A stretch of DNA of 64,000 bases. Source: Watersipora subatra (Eukaryota; Bryozoa; Gymnolaemata; Cheilostomatida; Watersiporidae). Positions 13,701-25,800 of this stretch are shown in pieces. The notes under the pieces are model-generated. The model did not search any database. It was not told where the DNA came from and worked only from the letters and a program-made list of their open reading frames with translations. The stretch is from assembly GCF_963576615.1 (NCBI RefSeq), contig NC_088711.1, positions 19,872,182 through 19,936,181 on the forward strand, in the 5' to 3' direction. Each line of letters begins with the position of its first letter. Positions within the stretch are counted from its first letter, which is position 1. The translations under genes and the position numbers were made by a program.

Positions 13701-16424
13701 AACAGAAGATGAATCCGAAGAAGATTACAAATGCAATGACGAAAGGAAAATATAAGTTTATGCAGAAGTACTACCATCGTGGTGTATTCTATATGGTGAG
13801 TAGAGTAGTGTGCTGAATGTCATCCCCTCTCTATACACGTTTGTTTACCATGTCCTCTTTTCTATTCATGTTTATTATAGAGTTAAGTTGCTTGTTGTAT
13901 TCCTTGTGTGCGTGCGTAACAGATTCAAATAGGGTTTTTTATGTAGCTGAACTGGTGACGATGAACACTAGTGGGACTGAAAATAACTGTTTCGGGAAAC
14001 AATTCATTGAATACCTAATTCATGGATATTCCATCCAGAAAGTGTGAGAATTCTTCCCTAGGCGTTTTTAAAGTAACCAACATTGTTGTTTCTCTTCAAT
14101 GAAAGCATTACTAATTTGGCTCAATTTTTATAAAATCACTTTTATTCTTTCAAGAATAAAATATATATATATATAACAGCATGATGTTTGTGATTAAGGA
14201 ATGTGATGGGTGAAGGGGTGATGTGATGCAAGTGGGCAGCTGCTGTGATGTGTATTTGCTTGTGGTGATATGTGGCAGAAAAGGGCTTTGCTGTGTATGA
14301 GCAGGTGGTAGGGTTTGTATGAAGTAACCGTTGGCTGCATAGGAGCAGTGGTGTGATATGCGTGAGCAGGTGTTGTGATTTGCGTGAGGAGGGGGTGTGA
14401 TGTGGGTGAGCAGGTGTTGTGATGCACGTGAGCAGGTGTTGTGATGTGCGTGATCAGGTGTTGTGATGTGCGTGATCAGGTGTTGTGATGTGCGTGAGCA
14501 TGTGTTGTGATGTGCGTGAGCAGGTGTTGCAATGTCTACGAGTGGTGGTTGTGAGGTTCATGAATGAAGACTGTTGCTAGAAATTCTGAAAGGAAACAAA
14601 TGACAACTAAGTAGCTGTGTTGATACTCATGTATTTTGTTAAGCTCTATGTAATCTAGTGGCTAGGCTGGTATACAGGTATACAAAAATAAAACTCAGTA
14701 GTGAACCATTGAACCGAGTCATTTAACATCGGCTTCTGAAAAATAAGTTTGTTGATTAGCTGCTTGTGAGGGTCCTTGACAACAAATTACTAAATTTAGT
14801 GTTATCAGTACGTGTTAGGCGTAGACTGTAGGGGCTAAGAAAGCAAAGAGCATTGAAATATGAGCAAGTGACCTGTATACAGCTGGGAGCTTGTCTCCGC
14901 TTGGTGAGTGAATCGAGGATGTTTTGTCCTTCAGAATGAGGAAGAAGATGTTCTCAAGAGAGACTACACAGCACCCACCCTCGAGGATCACTTTGATAAG
15001 ACAATTCTTCCTAAAGTCATGCAGGTACGTTGTCCTGCCTAGACTTAGTTCTGCATAACTAAACGATAGCTTGTACAGTCTAACCTCAACTTAGAAATGC
15101 TTAAACATATAAATTTTCTGACATAACTTGAGCAAATAATTTATTCGATATCAGAATTAGTTTTCTGCGTGTTTACAGTTTGTCTAGTGTTGAGTGTCAA
15201 TGCATTTGTATGCAGTTCATCACATAGTCTGATTCTATGGTGTTCATATAGTATCGTACCTTCTTTTCATAGTTTGAAAATCATGTATCTCAAGAAGACA
15301 AATGCAAATAGTATTAGTAGTGAAAACTGCCAAAAGGCTATGTTTTCTTTAAAATTAAAACCAGAATTTATAGAAAAACCCAAGCGAATATCTTTGAAAC
15401 AGTTCTGCAAATAATCTCTGGAGCAGTCTAGTAGCTATTGTACAAAAGTGGAAGCGATTAGAAAAAAAAACAAAGTTCATCATGAGTAAAGGTTTGGAGG
15501 CCATGATAGTTGAAGACAAAAAGTAAACGTATAAAATATGAAAACCCAAAATTATAAATAAGTTATTAATTTCAAATCATGTACATGTGATCAAATTAGG
15601 CTAGTTTTATATTTCTGTCATCATTTCTACCTATGTGTCTCCTGTTCACCTTATGGAAAGGCCAAGTGCCATTAAAACTTCTTTTAGGGATTATTTCTTG
15701 GCAAGTTTTTTCTGTCATAAATTTTAGTTTTTATATGTTGTTATTTCATAGTTGGATACAATGCATTTGTTTTAATGTTGTAAATTTTATATAACTTCCT
15801 GAAGCATTTATCATTGGGTTTTTATAATACGAAATGATTTAGGTGAAATGCAACATATTCTCATACTAAGATATGCTCCAACACGCGTTGGTTCTAACAT
15901 ACCTAGGAAATTCGAAAAAAAATCAACTTTATAGCCCAGGTTTGACTGTAGTTCGGTCGACAGTTGGGAGTTGTCCATTTTTGCTATATAATGGGGAAGG
16001 GACAACTCGTAATTGTAAATTAATTCCTGTTAGATTGGTAGCTGACTGCTTTATTCAGCACATCAATCTAACGGTCTGTAGATTTAGGTATATAAAGCAT
16101 GCGAGATTATATGATAAAGAACAGGAATATGCAGTCCAATTTATGTGCACTATTTCAGACATTTGCACAAATATATTCTGATGGCTCTTCAGGCGGTGAG
16201 CATCAAATGTTGATTATCATAACTGTATTATTGATGTTGCTATACAGGTTAAAAACTTTGGACGCTCTGGCAGAACTAAGTATACTCATCTCGTTGACCA
16301 AGATACCACAGCCTACGACTCAGCATGGACTGCTGAAACTGGACAAAATCTTAAATTTCATGCCACCAAAGGTGGAGGTCTGAAACAAGCATTTGAAAAA
16401 CCTACCATAACTCGTAAGAAATAG
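4730..16424 (+). CDS. MFAP1: Microfibrillar-associated protein 1 (spliceosomal MFAP1), complete
   Basis: Nine exons: 4730-4793, 5550-5787, 6711-6825, 7546-7734, 10005-10127, 12358-12518, 13636-13795, 14935-15024, 16248-16424. All junctions are GT-AG with consistent phase; 438 aa against 439 in human. Matches run throughout: [10 protein letters not shown]-like start, EKVKVxRYVSGKRP region, the [10 protein letters not shown] acidic block, [64 protein letters not shown] and [20 protein letters not shown]. Despite its name, MFAP1 is a nuclear protein associated with the spliceosomal B complex and needed for pre-mRNA splicing. The protein is charged, with long Glu/Lys/Arg helical and acidic stretches. 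Exon 1 begins with ATG in [15 protein letters not shown], matching the family N-terminus. No break was seen. Confidence 0.98.
6985..7262. repeat. Imperfect AGT/AGC trinucleotide repeat in MFAP1 intron 3
   Basis: About 280 bp of degenerate (agt)n with interspersed agc, gat and ggt triplets, between exons 3 and 4. Because the period is 3, it opens long Ser-rich and Thr/Ile-rich frames on both strands that are not genes. Confidence 0.9.
8548..8660 (+). mobile_element. tRNA-derived SINE-like copy (b)
   Basis: In MFAP1 intron 4. It has a tRNA-like head (cctcgtgtagcgtaatgggt, then tttagagatcaaatcttctg), followed by gattttaatcgatagacaga, which resembles the body of the copy at 43785-43925 (cagatagaca). 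Weaker than copies (a) and (d). Confidence 0.4.
9508..9893. mobile_element. Foldback MITE, family B copy 1 (truncated end)
   Basis: Near the 3' end of MFAP1 intron 4. The left end gatgaacttgtacaaaattt, the internal gaggtgatctgaatgccagg and the opposite-strand cactctgactatcacctcaa mirror the fuller copy at 30203-30641. The long inverted-repeat layout without coding sequence fits a MITE. Confidence 0.7.
10149..10309. repeat. Minisatellite, about 40-bp unit, left block
   Basis: Four degenerate units beginning ctatgactagtgttg and ending attataggagtagggg, at 10149, 10191, 10229 and 10270, in MFAP1 intron 5. Related units resume at 11840-12060, so the array appears to be interrupted by the element at 10310-11836. 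Confidence 0.75.
10310..11836. mobile_element. Unclassified TIR element splitting a minisatellite
   Basis: Bounded by a perfect 12-bp inverted repeat: CCCACGACCAAA at 10310-10321 and TTTGGTCGTGGG at 11825-11836. Related minisatellite units lie on both sides. Inside are three copies of a roughly 30-bp motif around gccgaaggtttct (10761, 10937, 11041) and a strong hairpin near the right end (11694-11749). A short Arg/Ser-rich open stretch at about 11540-11650 might be a coding remnant, but I cannot assign it. No target-site duplication is clear and the superfamily is not recognised. Confidence 0.55.
11694..11765. repeat. Two adjacent hairpins inside the TIR element
   Basis: Arms of 26 and 27 bases (11694-11719 and 11723-11749, one extra base on the right) enclose a three-base loop. 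A second inverted repeat, agaattctac / gtagaattct, at 11743-11765 overlaps the right arm. Confidence 0.85.
11840..12060. repeat. Minisatellite, about 40-bp unit, right block
   Basis: Degenerate units of the 10149-10309 type (ctatgactagtgctgtggat and related) continue here after the inserted element. Confidence 0.65.
12806..13190. repeat. 24-bp minisatellite in MFAP1 intron 6
   Basis: About 16 tandem copies of a 24-bp unit built on ataagttatatttctatat plus ctaac or ctagc. Variants are mostly single-base, with one shorter copy around 12975. Since 24 is a multiple of 3, both strands stay open and give spurious repetitive peptides. Confidence 0.95.
14340..14535. repeat. 22-bp minisatellite in MFAP1 intron 7
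   Basis: About nine copies of a GT-rich unit, gtgcgtgagcaggtgttgtg plus at, most regular between 14400 and 14530. Confidence 0.9.
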
Positions 16425-16698
16425 TAAATGCAGTCACCTGTATATAAGTGTAGATTTTAGGTATGATTTATTGCACTCATACCGTCCATATATGTTTTCT
16501 TCAGCGATTCTGTACAGTGTACTCGCACAGATACCTTTAAACCTATCCAATGCTCTTCTCCATGTTCACCATCTTTTATATTTTCAAGGTCGTTTGTCAT
16601 TGAGACTTTAGAGGCTCTGCTTAATCCATTATGACGATCTTCTCGTTATATAAATATGTTAGCTATATACATAGCTAGTATAGTAGGATGAATATGTA

Positions 16699-16704
16699 AA
16701 TAAA
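16699..16704 (+). terminator. Candidate MFAP1 poly(A) signal AATAAA
   Basis: First canonical AATAAA downstream of the MFAP1 stop codon, about 275 bases after it. Confidence 0.55.
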
Positions 16705-18140
16705 ATCTGACTGACCTGTGCATGTTGGAGTTATCTTCACTCGTTTTAGTATATGTATTTGCATGTATATGTATCTGATTTGAAACGGAGCGCAAAGCTG
16801 TGAACTATGTCATTTAACATACTAAAATTTTGTACTCAAATATAAGGTTGTGCTCATTTCTGACTAAAGAAAATATGCCTACCTCAATTTCTGTCTATCT
16901 CTGCTTCTAGGTGGCTTTCTGTTGCATATCGGCAGCAGTTGGTCTCTCTTATAGTCTACTGATTTTGGTGTCCTTCTATACACACCTGCATTTATAATTT
17001 TAATTTTAGAAGTGTGTGGAAGTTTTTTGGCGAAACAGTTTTTTTGAGCTTAGCATGCTGTAACAAAAAGAAACTGAAAAATTAGTTGGTTTTGTTTTTA
17101 AAAGAGTAATATGTCACCTTTACTTATGCCTGAATGATGGGTAATGATATACAAGCATTTTATTAGTTTTGGCAAGTTAGAGAACTTATCCAATAAACAA
17201 AATTTACTCAGAACACATTTATCAATCATTTCTAAAAGGCCTATTTACCATTTGGGAGTACCTTAATACAGATAGTAATATTCTATTTTGGTAGGTTATA
17301 TTGCTGAAAGCCAGGGTTTACGAACTTCTGTTTAAAATGCCCCAATTCAGCTCCAGGTTTAGTTACATATGATTCTAAACATTGTCAATAACTTGCTTGA
17401 CTTCATGCTCCTGCATGAATAGACATAGCACACTAATCTCCCATTTTACCTTTGACAGACTTTCACAGGTTGTAGATATACTGTATTTGCATGTCTCAAT
17501 GACTAAAATGTGTGTGCCTAATATGTACGTAATAAAGCTGGTACACTCTTGTTCTAACAACCAATTAGAACATTTGCCTAAGAATTATATGTCAATATGG
17601 TACATTACTGTTGTGAATATGTTTAACAAATGATAGTTATTTTTTGTCTAGTTGCTTCAACTAATGCCTTAAGTCAAATGCTCGCTTCTGAAAGTTTTTT
17701 TCAAGCACTTTGAGTTGGTTTAATTTGCTAGTCTAAACATGCAATAAAAATACTACATTAAGTCAATCAGTACCGATTACATTTATTTACTGAAATAACC
17801 ATCGTTAACCAATCATAGTCAGTGATCAAGTAGTGCCAACCTTATCACCAAATACTGGCATCTCAAATCATTGTGCACGCATACAATATCTTGTGTCTAT
17901 ATTGTCTGCTCAAAGGTTGATTCTGCTAAGAAGTTCTAATTTGCTTCCACTTTTTTCTCTCCGAGGGTTATCAAGATCTTTAGTCGGAACACAAATTTTA
18001 CTAAAAAGTTTTTAGGCTGCCATCAGTTCTGTGCTTTATTCTCACTAGTACACTGGTAGTTTCGTGAGCCATGAGAGATCGCCATTGATAATAAATATGT
18101 GCACAATTATTCCAAATGTAGCACTAGCTTGTTGAGAGGT

Positions 18141-18270
18141 GCAGATAATAGTGTGCTGGTTGGTGAGCCAAATGTCCGAGTTCAAATCCTGTGTGATGCG
18201 ATCGTTTTTTCAACATTAAGCTGTTACTTCGGATAAATGGGCAAACGCGGGTCTTATTATAGTGCAGATT
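18141..18270 (+). mobile_element. tRNA-derived SINE-like copy (c)
   Basis: Has a tRNA-like head with a good B-box (tccgagttcaaatcctg) and an A-box-like stretch (atagtgtgctggttggtgag). It is followed by a body ending in ttattatagtgcagattac, comparable with the ttatagtaaagatt of copies (a) and (d). Confidence 0.5.
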
Positions 18271-19192
18271 ACAAGCTAATAAAATATAACCCAATGAAAT
18301 AAAAAATTATCAATAATGTTAAAAACAGAACTAGTCAAGGCTTAACAGTTGAACAGTGGAGTCACAGTACTAGCCTCAGCTTCAAATAGGTAAGGGATTT
18401 TTTAAGGACTTCAAGGAATTCAGATCTCTTGCCACCTGGTAAGCTACTTCCCTCTCTTTACCAAGTAGTAGAGCAAGCAGATTGTAAAAGAAACATTACG
18501 GTTTGTCTAGTTTAATAGGCCCAATGAGTAGTTATACATGTATGGATGAGCCTGGTTTGACTGTACAGTGACAAGCTAACAAGATTCTATTGAGAATGAA
18601 GAAGGGCAAACTTAAAAACAGCAGCCTTATCTTAGCAGTATCAAAATTATCCGTTTTGTTCAGGTAGATATTTGGTTTATTTCTCCAATATGTAAAATCC
18701 TACCATTTAACATCAATGAAAGCATGTAGGTAGATGCTATGTGAATAAGACCTTATCTTTTTAACAGAGCTACTTTAAATAAGAAAGTTTATTGCTGAAA
18801 GAGTTGTTATACCAAAACCTTTGACATACCCCATATGTGGCTACAAACGTATTTATGGTTCCTTTTGATTCTAAATGTATATAGCACCCTGGACACAAAT
18901 TGGACTAGGAGGGTTTTAGGTACAGACCTAGGCATTTTTACAACATTTGAAGTCGGTTTGTTAGCATTACACTTACTTATAATTTCGCAAGCAAGTAGGC
19001 TAGTTTTATAAACAAGGACAATTAAGGGATGCAATTTATCTCAATTTTTTCTTTCGCTTTACTTTTTGTGTAGCTTGTTTTATAGCTTGGCTAAAAATCA
19101 GTTAAAAACAATTTATTTTCATGCGCTTAATATCATACATGGTCAAATCATTTTTAATATACGTGTATATATATACATACTGTATATACAAG

Positions 19193-19233
19193 CAATGATA
19201 TACAGCCCCTACATGAGGGGCTGTATATCATTG
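19193..19233. repeat. Perfect 18-bp stem, 5-base loop hairpin
   Basis: Left arm 19193-19210 pairs perfectly with 19216-19233 around the loop acatg; the core is tatacagcccct / aggggctgtata. It lies about 630 bases upstream of the UNK start codon. Confidence 0.85.
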
Positions 19234-19866
19234 ATGTATCTATATATTATCTAAACGGTTTTTACAGCATATTTATGTGTCTCAGTAAAACCTGGCGCTA
19301 TTGTATGTTTTAGTAGGTTTGTGAGATAAAAACTCCTAATACGTGCTATTAGACATTAACAATGCCTTGCAGAATAGTCTTAGCTTCAACGGTATCAAGT
19401 AAAACCGACTCTATTAGCGCATGGGAAACACATTGGCAAGTGCGGTTTACCGGTACGTAATATGTACGTAGCTTATGCCAAAGCTACGTTTAGGTATAAT
19501 GCGTGAAGCTCTAGAAATTACATTCAAGAGTTGTTTTCTCTAAAGGTTTAGTGTTGCGCAAATCAAAAAGTTGTCATATATGTTTATAACATCATTGTTA
19601 TTTAAATTAAAAGTAAAACATAAATAAACTAATTTAATTTTTTATGTTAATTTTTAGACTGCTTAAATTGTTTTAATGAATCTTTTAGAGTATAATGATC
19701 ACGTGGGATTATGTTGCGCCGAATCGTTGCGCTCTTCTTGCAGATTGTTATTGTTATTTTCTTGAGTAAAATTTCCAACCATCGGTTCAATAAAAATTTT
19801 GGATTTTGTTTAACAATTTATCAATGACCGTCAGCCGATTGTGAACAGTTGCTCATATCTGCTAGA

Positions 19867-22800
19867 ATGCTTAAATCAGAACCAATGTCTACATTGGTTT
19901 CCCAACCAGAAAAACCCGAGCATTACACGTAAGTAATTTCTGCTATGCATTTTCAAATCATACAATTAAATAATAACCTAGCGCTGTTGTTAAAATTTCG
20001 ATTTCATTGATATTTTGTTTAGTTTCACGTGTTCCTGCAAGTAGTTTGAGTCTATTATGTGTTGTTATATGTACATCACTGCTCATATAAATAAGATTAG
20101 TTGTCACCTTCCAGAAGGCGGACGACTTTACTGTCGTCCTTTCGTTTACCGATGAAGTGTTTCAAAGGTGTTCAACCGCTTGTTAAGGAATCTGTAATAG
20201 CTGTGTGTTTTGTAAATTGGTATTATTGTGTTAATTAACCTCAAAATGTGCTGTAACAGTCTATACTGTTGTCCTGGCCTGTCCGACAGCTCGTCCTGCC
20301 GATATTAATCTTTGATATTTTGGATCTATCACACGACCTCACTTAGCAATGCCTCATTAGTTTTAGTGGTGTGGCATCAGGTGAACTGTTCAGATGCAGC
20401 AACAACGTGATGATTAAGACACGCTAATAGTACAACTACTGTTACAGTTCTAAGTGCAATTCAACTTATCTGTTCACCATTAGATTTTGCAATTTAGTTA
20501 TTTTGGTTTACTCACTACTCATGGCTATTCCAAAAACGCATTTATAATTTTATTTTTTTGTTAAAATGATTACATTAGTTGATTTGAAACGCGACTTATG
20601 GATGGTTGTTGTGTGTAAAATTATTGATTGCCAAGATTTGATGTTGTGCTTTTAATTAAAACGTTTCATTAGTTATGCGGCTTGATGTGTCGGATTTTGA
20701 ATACTAAGCTGCTATGACATTCATAGAACAGTCTTGCTGTATAATTTTCCTTGATCAGCTTGTGATGAAATGAATAATCTTGGTGTTACTCCTATAGAGC
20801 ATTCAGAACGATTCTAGATGACCATCAGCTCAACTTGCGATACACTGGTGCATTTCATTATAGCCAATTAGCCGCCTCCCTTCATGACAGCAGTATCTGT
20901 AGTTCTGAGCTAGTAGCATTACAATGCAGCTACTCTTCTCGATTACATTGTATATCTCGCGTAGCTTTCTTGTATTGCTCATCCTTCAAGTCGAAACTTT
21001 GTTTCATAACATGAACAATATATTTGAGCGTGTCACCTTGAGCATCAACAGAAAGATGTGTACACGCATCACATAATTGTTAAACTTTTCCTTGTTTATT
21101 TATTATGCTTTTGGCATTTAAATCTGCAAGACTATCCAAGGAAAACCTTGGAAAACTTGTTAGCATCAGCAGTCGGCGATTAAAAAGTGGTTGCTTTATG
21201 GCTGCCAAGCCATGATCAAACAATAATTTGTGTAAAAGGGTACCATATTCTTTGCTAAAGTGTAACTTCCACCTCATAACATTTCACATCCCACTTCAAA
21301 ACATTGTCTTTAGTCTTAGGACACCGCAGTTGATTTAAAACTTTGGAAAAGGGTTCACTGACCAACATGCGTTCAAAGTGTATACTCGCTTGATAAGGTT
21401 TGGTTATAGTGCAAATAATGAATATTTATTATTTTTTTCTAACATCTAATTCAGGGTTGGAACCTCCTAATTCTTATTAGTGATGTTGATAGAAATTAAT
21501 ACTATCAATGTCTACACACCTGTGTCAGGTTGAGTACTTTTTTATAATCTCAAATCCTTGACTGTTTTTATTGCTTGCTTTCAGATATCTAAAGGAATTT
21601 AGGACTCAGCAATGTCCTCTTTTCCTACAGCATAAATGCACTCAACACAGGCCTTATACATGTTTTCACTGGCACTTTGCAAATCAAAGACGTAGACGGC
21701 CTCTACGTAAGAGAGACGGCTCATTTAATTACACACCCGACTCCTATTGTACTAAATATGATGAGACTTCGGGCTCTTGCCCTAATGGAGACGAGTAAGT
21801 GGTGCTCCTGTGTCGGTTGCGTTGTTGTAGATGCTTTTTAACTGTCGTCATGGTAACAGTGTAATGATTTGCTCATATTCTAACTCATGTAAACCTTTTG
21901 TAGTACCAGCATGTTAGTCTAATGCGTTGTTTTAGCTGCAAATAAGTGTTGTCCTTTCCATGCATTTGGAATCTTTGTTTCATCGAAATCAGCATTTGGT
22001 AGTATTGTTTAATGTCCATCTTTTGTATCATTAAGCGCTGCGTGAAGATACATATAATAGGAGTTGTTTGTACCATGGAAAAGATAACCATATATAAAAG
22101 TTTTAGTCAGAAGCAAATGAACTGCTAAACACATCTTAATATTTGTTAATATGTTTCTGATACTTTTTCTGGAAGTTATATTAATTAAAAGTTAAACTGA
22201 AACCAGCTTTTAAGGTTTTGGTTTAAAATTATAATAATGTTAAATTATTTTTTAACGTATCAACCTTATGGAAAACTAGTTCTTGTTGTTAGTTTACTAG
22301 AAACTGAAATCTGCTACAGTTGAAATCTTCTATGAATGATTCCCATTTTTACTTGTTGATGGTTACTTAATCCTTTGTGGCGTGTACTATTGAAAGTTTT
22401 GTGTAGGAAGTTCCCTGTTAGTTTTATAGGCTTCCATGGACTATTAAAGAATGTTATGACAGACCAATCTTATTTTGTGTTGCAGAACCTGGCCGTTTTA
22501 ATAGCTTGAGTGATTGGATATGGTTAATTTAATTCACAGCGCTGGTAATGTAAATGATGAATTACATGTAGAGCCTTATGCTAAGGCAGAGTACAGCTGA
22601 TTTCTTGCCATGAATGCCGTGTTATTCTAATTAGCTACTAGTATGTCAATCTGTATGATAGCCCAAACTAGGCTGAATCTATCTATATTAGTGTCCGATA
22701 ACATTAAATCGATTATTCTTTACTATGCAATATAATTTTATGTGAAATTAAATTTTAGGAAACTACAAATATTTTAAAAGCAGGCACATAGACAACATCA

Positions 22801-25800
22801 CATCATAAATTACTAATATGTTATCGTCATCACATTTGTGGTCGAGATTGTGTCATGGTGGAAAGTTTAATAATGAAAACCTGTTTCGGAAAATCCAGAG
22901 TTAGTTGTTTGGAAAATTCTCTTTCCAGCTAGTCATTACACTCGTGATCATTTTAGTTGCCTCTGCTGTTTTAGTAAGGGGCTTACGGTGAAAACCTGTA
23001 GCAGTTGGATGATAAAGTATGAATAGGTTTTAAGTGTGTCTAAAAGCTGTATAAATATTAAGTGGTGGTGACAGATATGGTCCTAAACTTGTGCTAGCTA
23101 AGACAGACCGGGGAGATAGAAAGATTTTGCAAGTTTTCAGAATGTCTCCAATAACTCAAGCGATTCTATCTGTAGCTTGGCTGCAGTACTGTAGTACCAC
23201 ATTACAGTTGTATTTTATGTGATTCGGGTTATGGGGCACTAATTTGGGTCCAAGTGTATACAATCATGTTGTACTATAATTGTGTTTTCCTGTGAGTAAT
23301 GTCATGCGGTATCTTATTGTTCTCATAATCGCTAGTAAATTAATTACTTTGCAAAAGGCTATGGCCACAATTTATATCAACCTTCGTTAGACGTTTGATA
23401 TACGGGAGTTTTGTTGTGAAACTCATTGCACCACGACTGATTAGCAACGGTGTTGAATTGTGGTTGTCATGGCAATTTGGAGGATTTCTTCACTTTCAGC
23501 CTTCCTGAATTAGCATTACATTGAATTTATTATTGCTCAGTTACAACGATAGCGGATAACTTGTTAGCAGATAGTCACTGTATCCTTCCTGCGAGATGAG
23601 TTATTCATAGTTGTCACAATTCATAGAGGTTTCCAAGTTTAGTTTTCCGTTAGCTATTCTTATGGTGAAGCATTCTTTTTGACAGCACTCTCTTGATTTT
23701 TAGGAGAGCTAGCCCAGTGATAAGGTAAAAGCGGGCCTTACGCTACGGCCACACGTGCAGATTTTTCTGTTAGTTCTGACTGAAATCACGAAATGAACAA
23801 AAAACACAGAATTATTCGTCCGAAGTTCACAAAATTGTCAGAGCTGTGCATGTGCACCGAAATCATCGATGAAACGCTGTTAGTTGGCTAAACAAATTAT
23901 TAGCAAGCGCGATTTTAGCAGCTTTCGCAATTTACATAGTTCGAGGCACATACCGGGACACGCAAGAAAAATACTATCACAATTCGCCATAGTAAATATG
24001 ATGCAATTAACTTGATTGCGCTAAAGATGGCAACTCTCTTTACAATGGAATTTTTGCTGCTAAATAAAAATTGTTATTAAAAAAGAAACGATTCGTAGCC
24101 ATAGTGCTAAAAAACCAACAATAGCGCAATCTAAGCAGTTGCATTGTATCCACTATGTTGAATTGCACGGGTACTTTTATTATGTCGTAATACGTGTCTT
24201 GGACTATACCAATTGCGAAAGCTGCTAAAACCGTGCTCGCTAATTTATTTGTTTAACCAATTAAAAGTATTTTGTCGATGATTTCGGTGTGCATGCACAG
24301 CTCTGACAATTCTGTGAATTTCGGCCGAATAATTCTGTGTATTTCGTGATTTCGGTCAGAACCACCGAAAAATTGGCACGTGTGGTCGTATCGTAAGACT
24401 GCTAGCCCTACCTGATATTGTGAGTGACACTGACTAGCGTTTCCTTTGCAGATGCTCATTGTTACATAGAAATTCAGGTGACACAGAGCGGCGGTATCAT
24501 GTTAGATATTACAAGACTGCGTCATGCGTGCACGAAACAGACTCTAAAGGTGAGGCTTTTTCAACAACCTATCACACTCTTATACAGTTCCTTTGCTCAG
24601 CTTTAGTGTTAACTTCTTATAAAAGCTTTACTTCGTCTGTTAGCATTCTTGTGCCGTGAGCTACCCGATCGCTCTGCAGTTAGACTTCACTGTAAGACAA
24701 GGATCCCAAGGCTGTTTTCCGATTCGTTATGCGTAGGAGTACGCAATCGAGGCACATGCAACCCGCTTGGATTCTCGTCGCATAACCATGACCATTTTAA
24801 AAAAGTGGTAGTTTTTGCATTGAGTGGGTTACATGAGGGTACAAAATAACCAAGTCGGGTAAGGACAATGGACAAATGCGTGTCGATGGGTCAGCAAAAG
24901 CGGTGGCTTGAAATCTTTATAAATGTTTTCGTTTCTCAGGTAGAATAATCAAATGGTTGCCTTGTTATGAACACATTCAGTGTATGCTAAAGAATTTTTG
25001 CTTGGAGAATTTGCTTGCAGATTATTGATAAAGTAAGTAATGTCAATCGTTTATTGTTACAACTGACATAAGGCTATAGAAGATAACTCCGACTTTATGG
25101 ATACTAAACGAATGCTTAGCTCACATTCCACCATAGATATTTTTCGATGTTTTATAATGCGTACCCCCCCCCCCCCCCCCTAAGAGTACATGTAGGAATA
25201 TGTGAGAGCCTTTGAAACGGGTGTAGACCTGGATGGAGGTTCTTGCCTTAACCATCTTGTGCTTAGGGTCTTCACCTCTCCTGGTGAATTTCATGTTGTC
25301 ATTTTTAAACCAGCTCATGCATTTGTAAATGTGGCCATCTCCAATGTGAAACGCCAAGAATCGGCTGTATAAGTTTTTGAATATAAGATGAATTTATTGT
25401 TCAATGCTCAATGCTTTTGGCAGCTTTTCTTGGTTTGTTGAACGATCATTTGGTAACAGGAGCTAGGCAAGTCTTGTATTCGCAAGCCAAATGATTGAAC
25501 AATAAGTTCATTGTTATCTGGACTGCAAGTATACCATTATAATTGGCAACAGGAATCTGTTAGGAATAGCAACAGAGCCAGTTGGTACCAGTCAATCAAA
25601 GTTTAATCTCAATTCTCATCCAGATAGACTGTCAGACTGTCAGACTGTCATGACGTAATGCATCTCTTTATCTGTTTATTTAAAGAAATGCAATTTGGGT
25701 TAAATAGACAGTTCATCAGTTCCTTAACTAGTAGTTAAAAGTTAGGTTTAAACTTTGAAGCTCAAACCTTTGAAATTTTGAATTATAGCATTGAGTGAAC

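Larger units (their letters stand above)
16425..19866. other. Gap between MFAP1 and UNK
   Basis: Holds the MFAP1 3'UTR, the UNK 5' flank, a SINE-like copy (18141-18270) and a strong hairpin (19193-19233). No additional coding exon was recognised in either strand. Confidence 0.6.

Noticed and set aside
18141-18270. Functional tRNA gene
   Set aside because: B-box is good but the acceptor and anticodon stems do not form by eye, and a SINE-type body follows.
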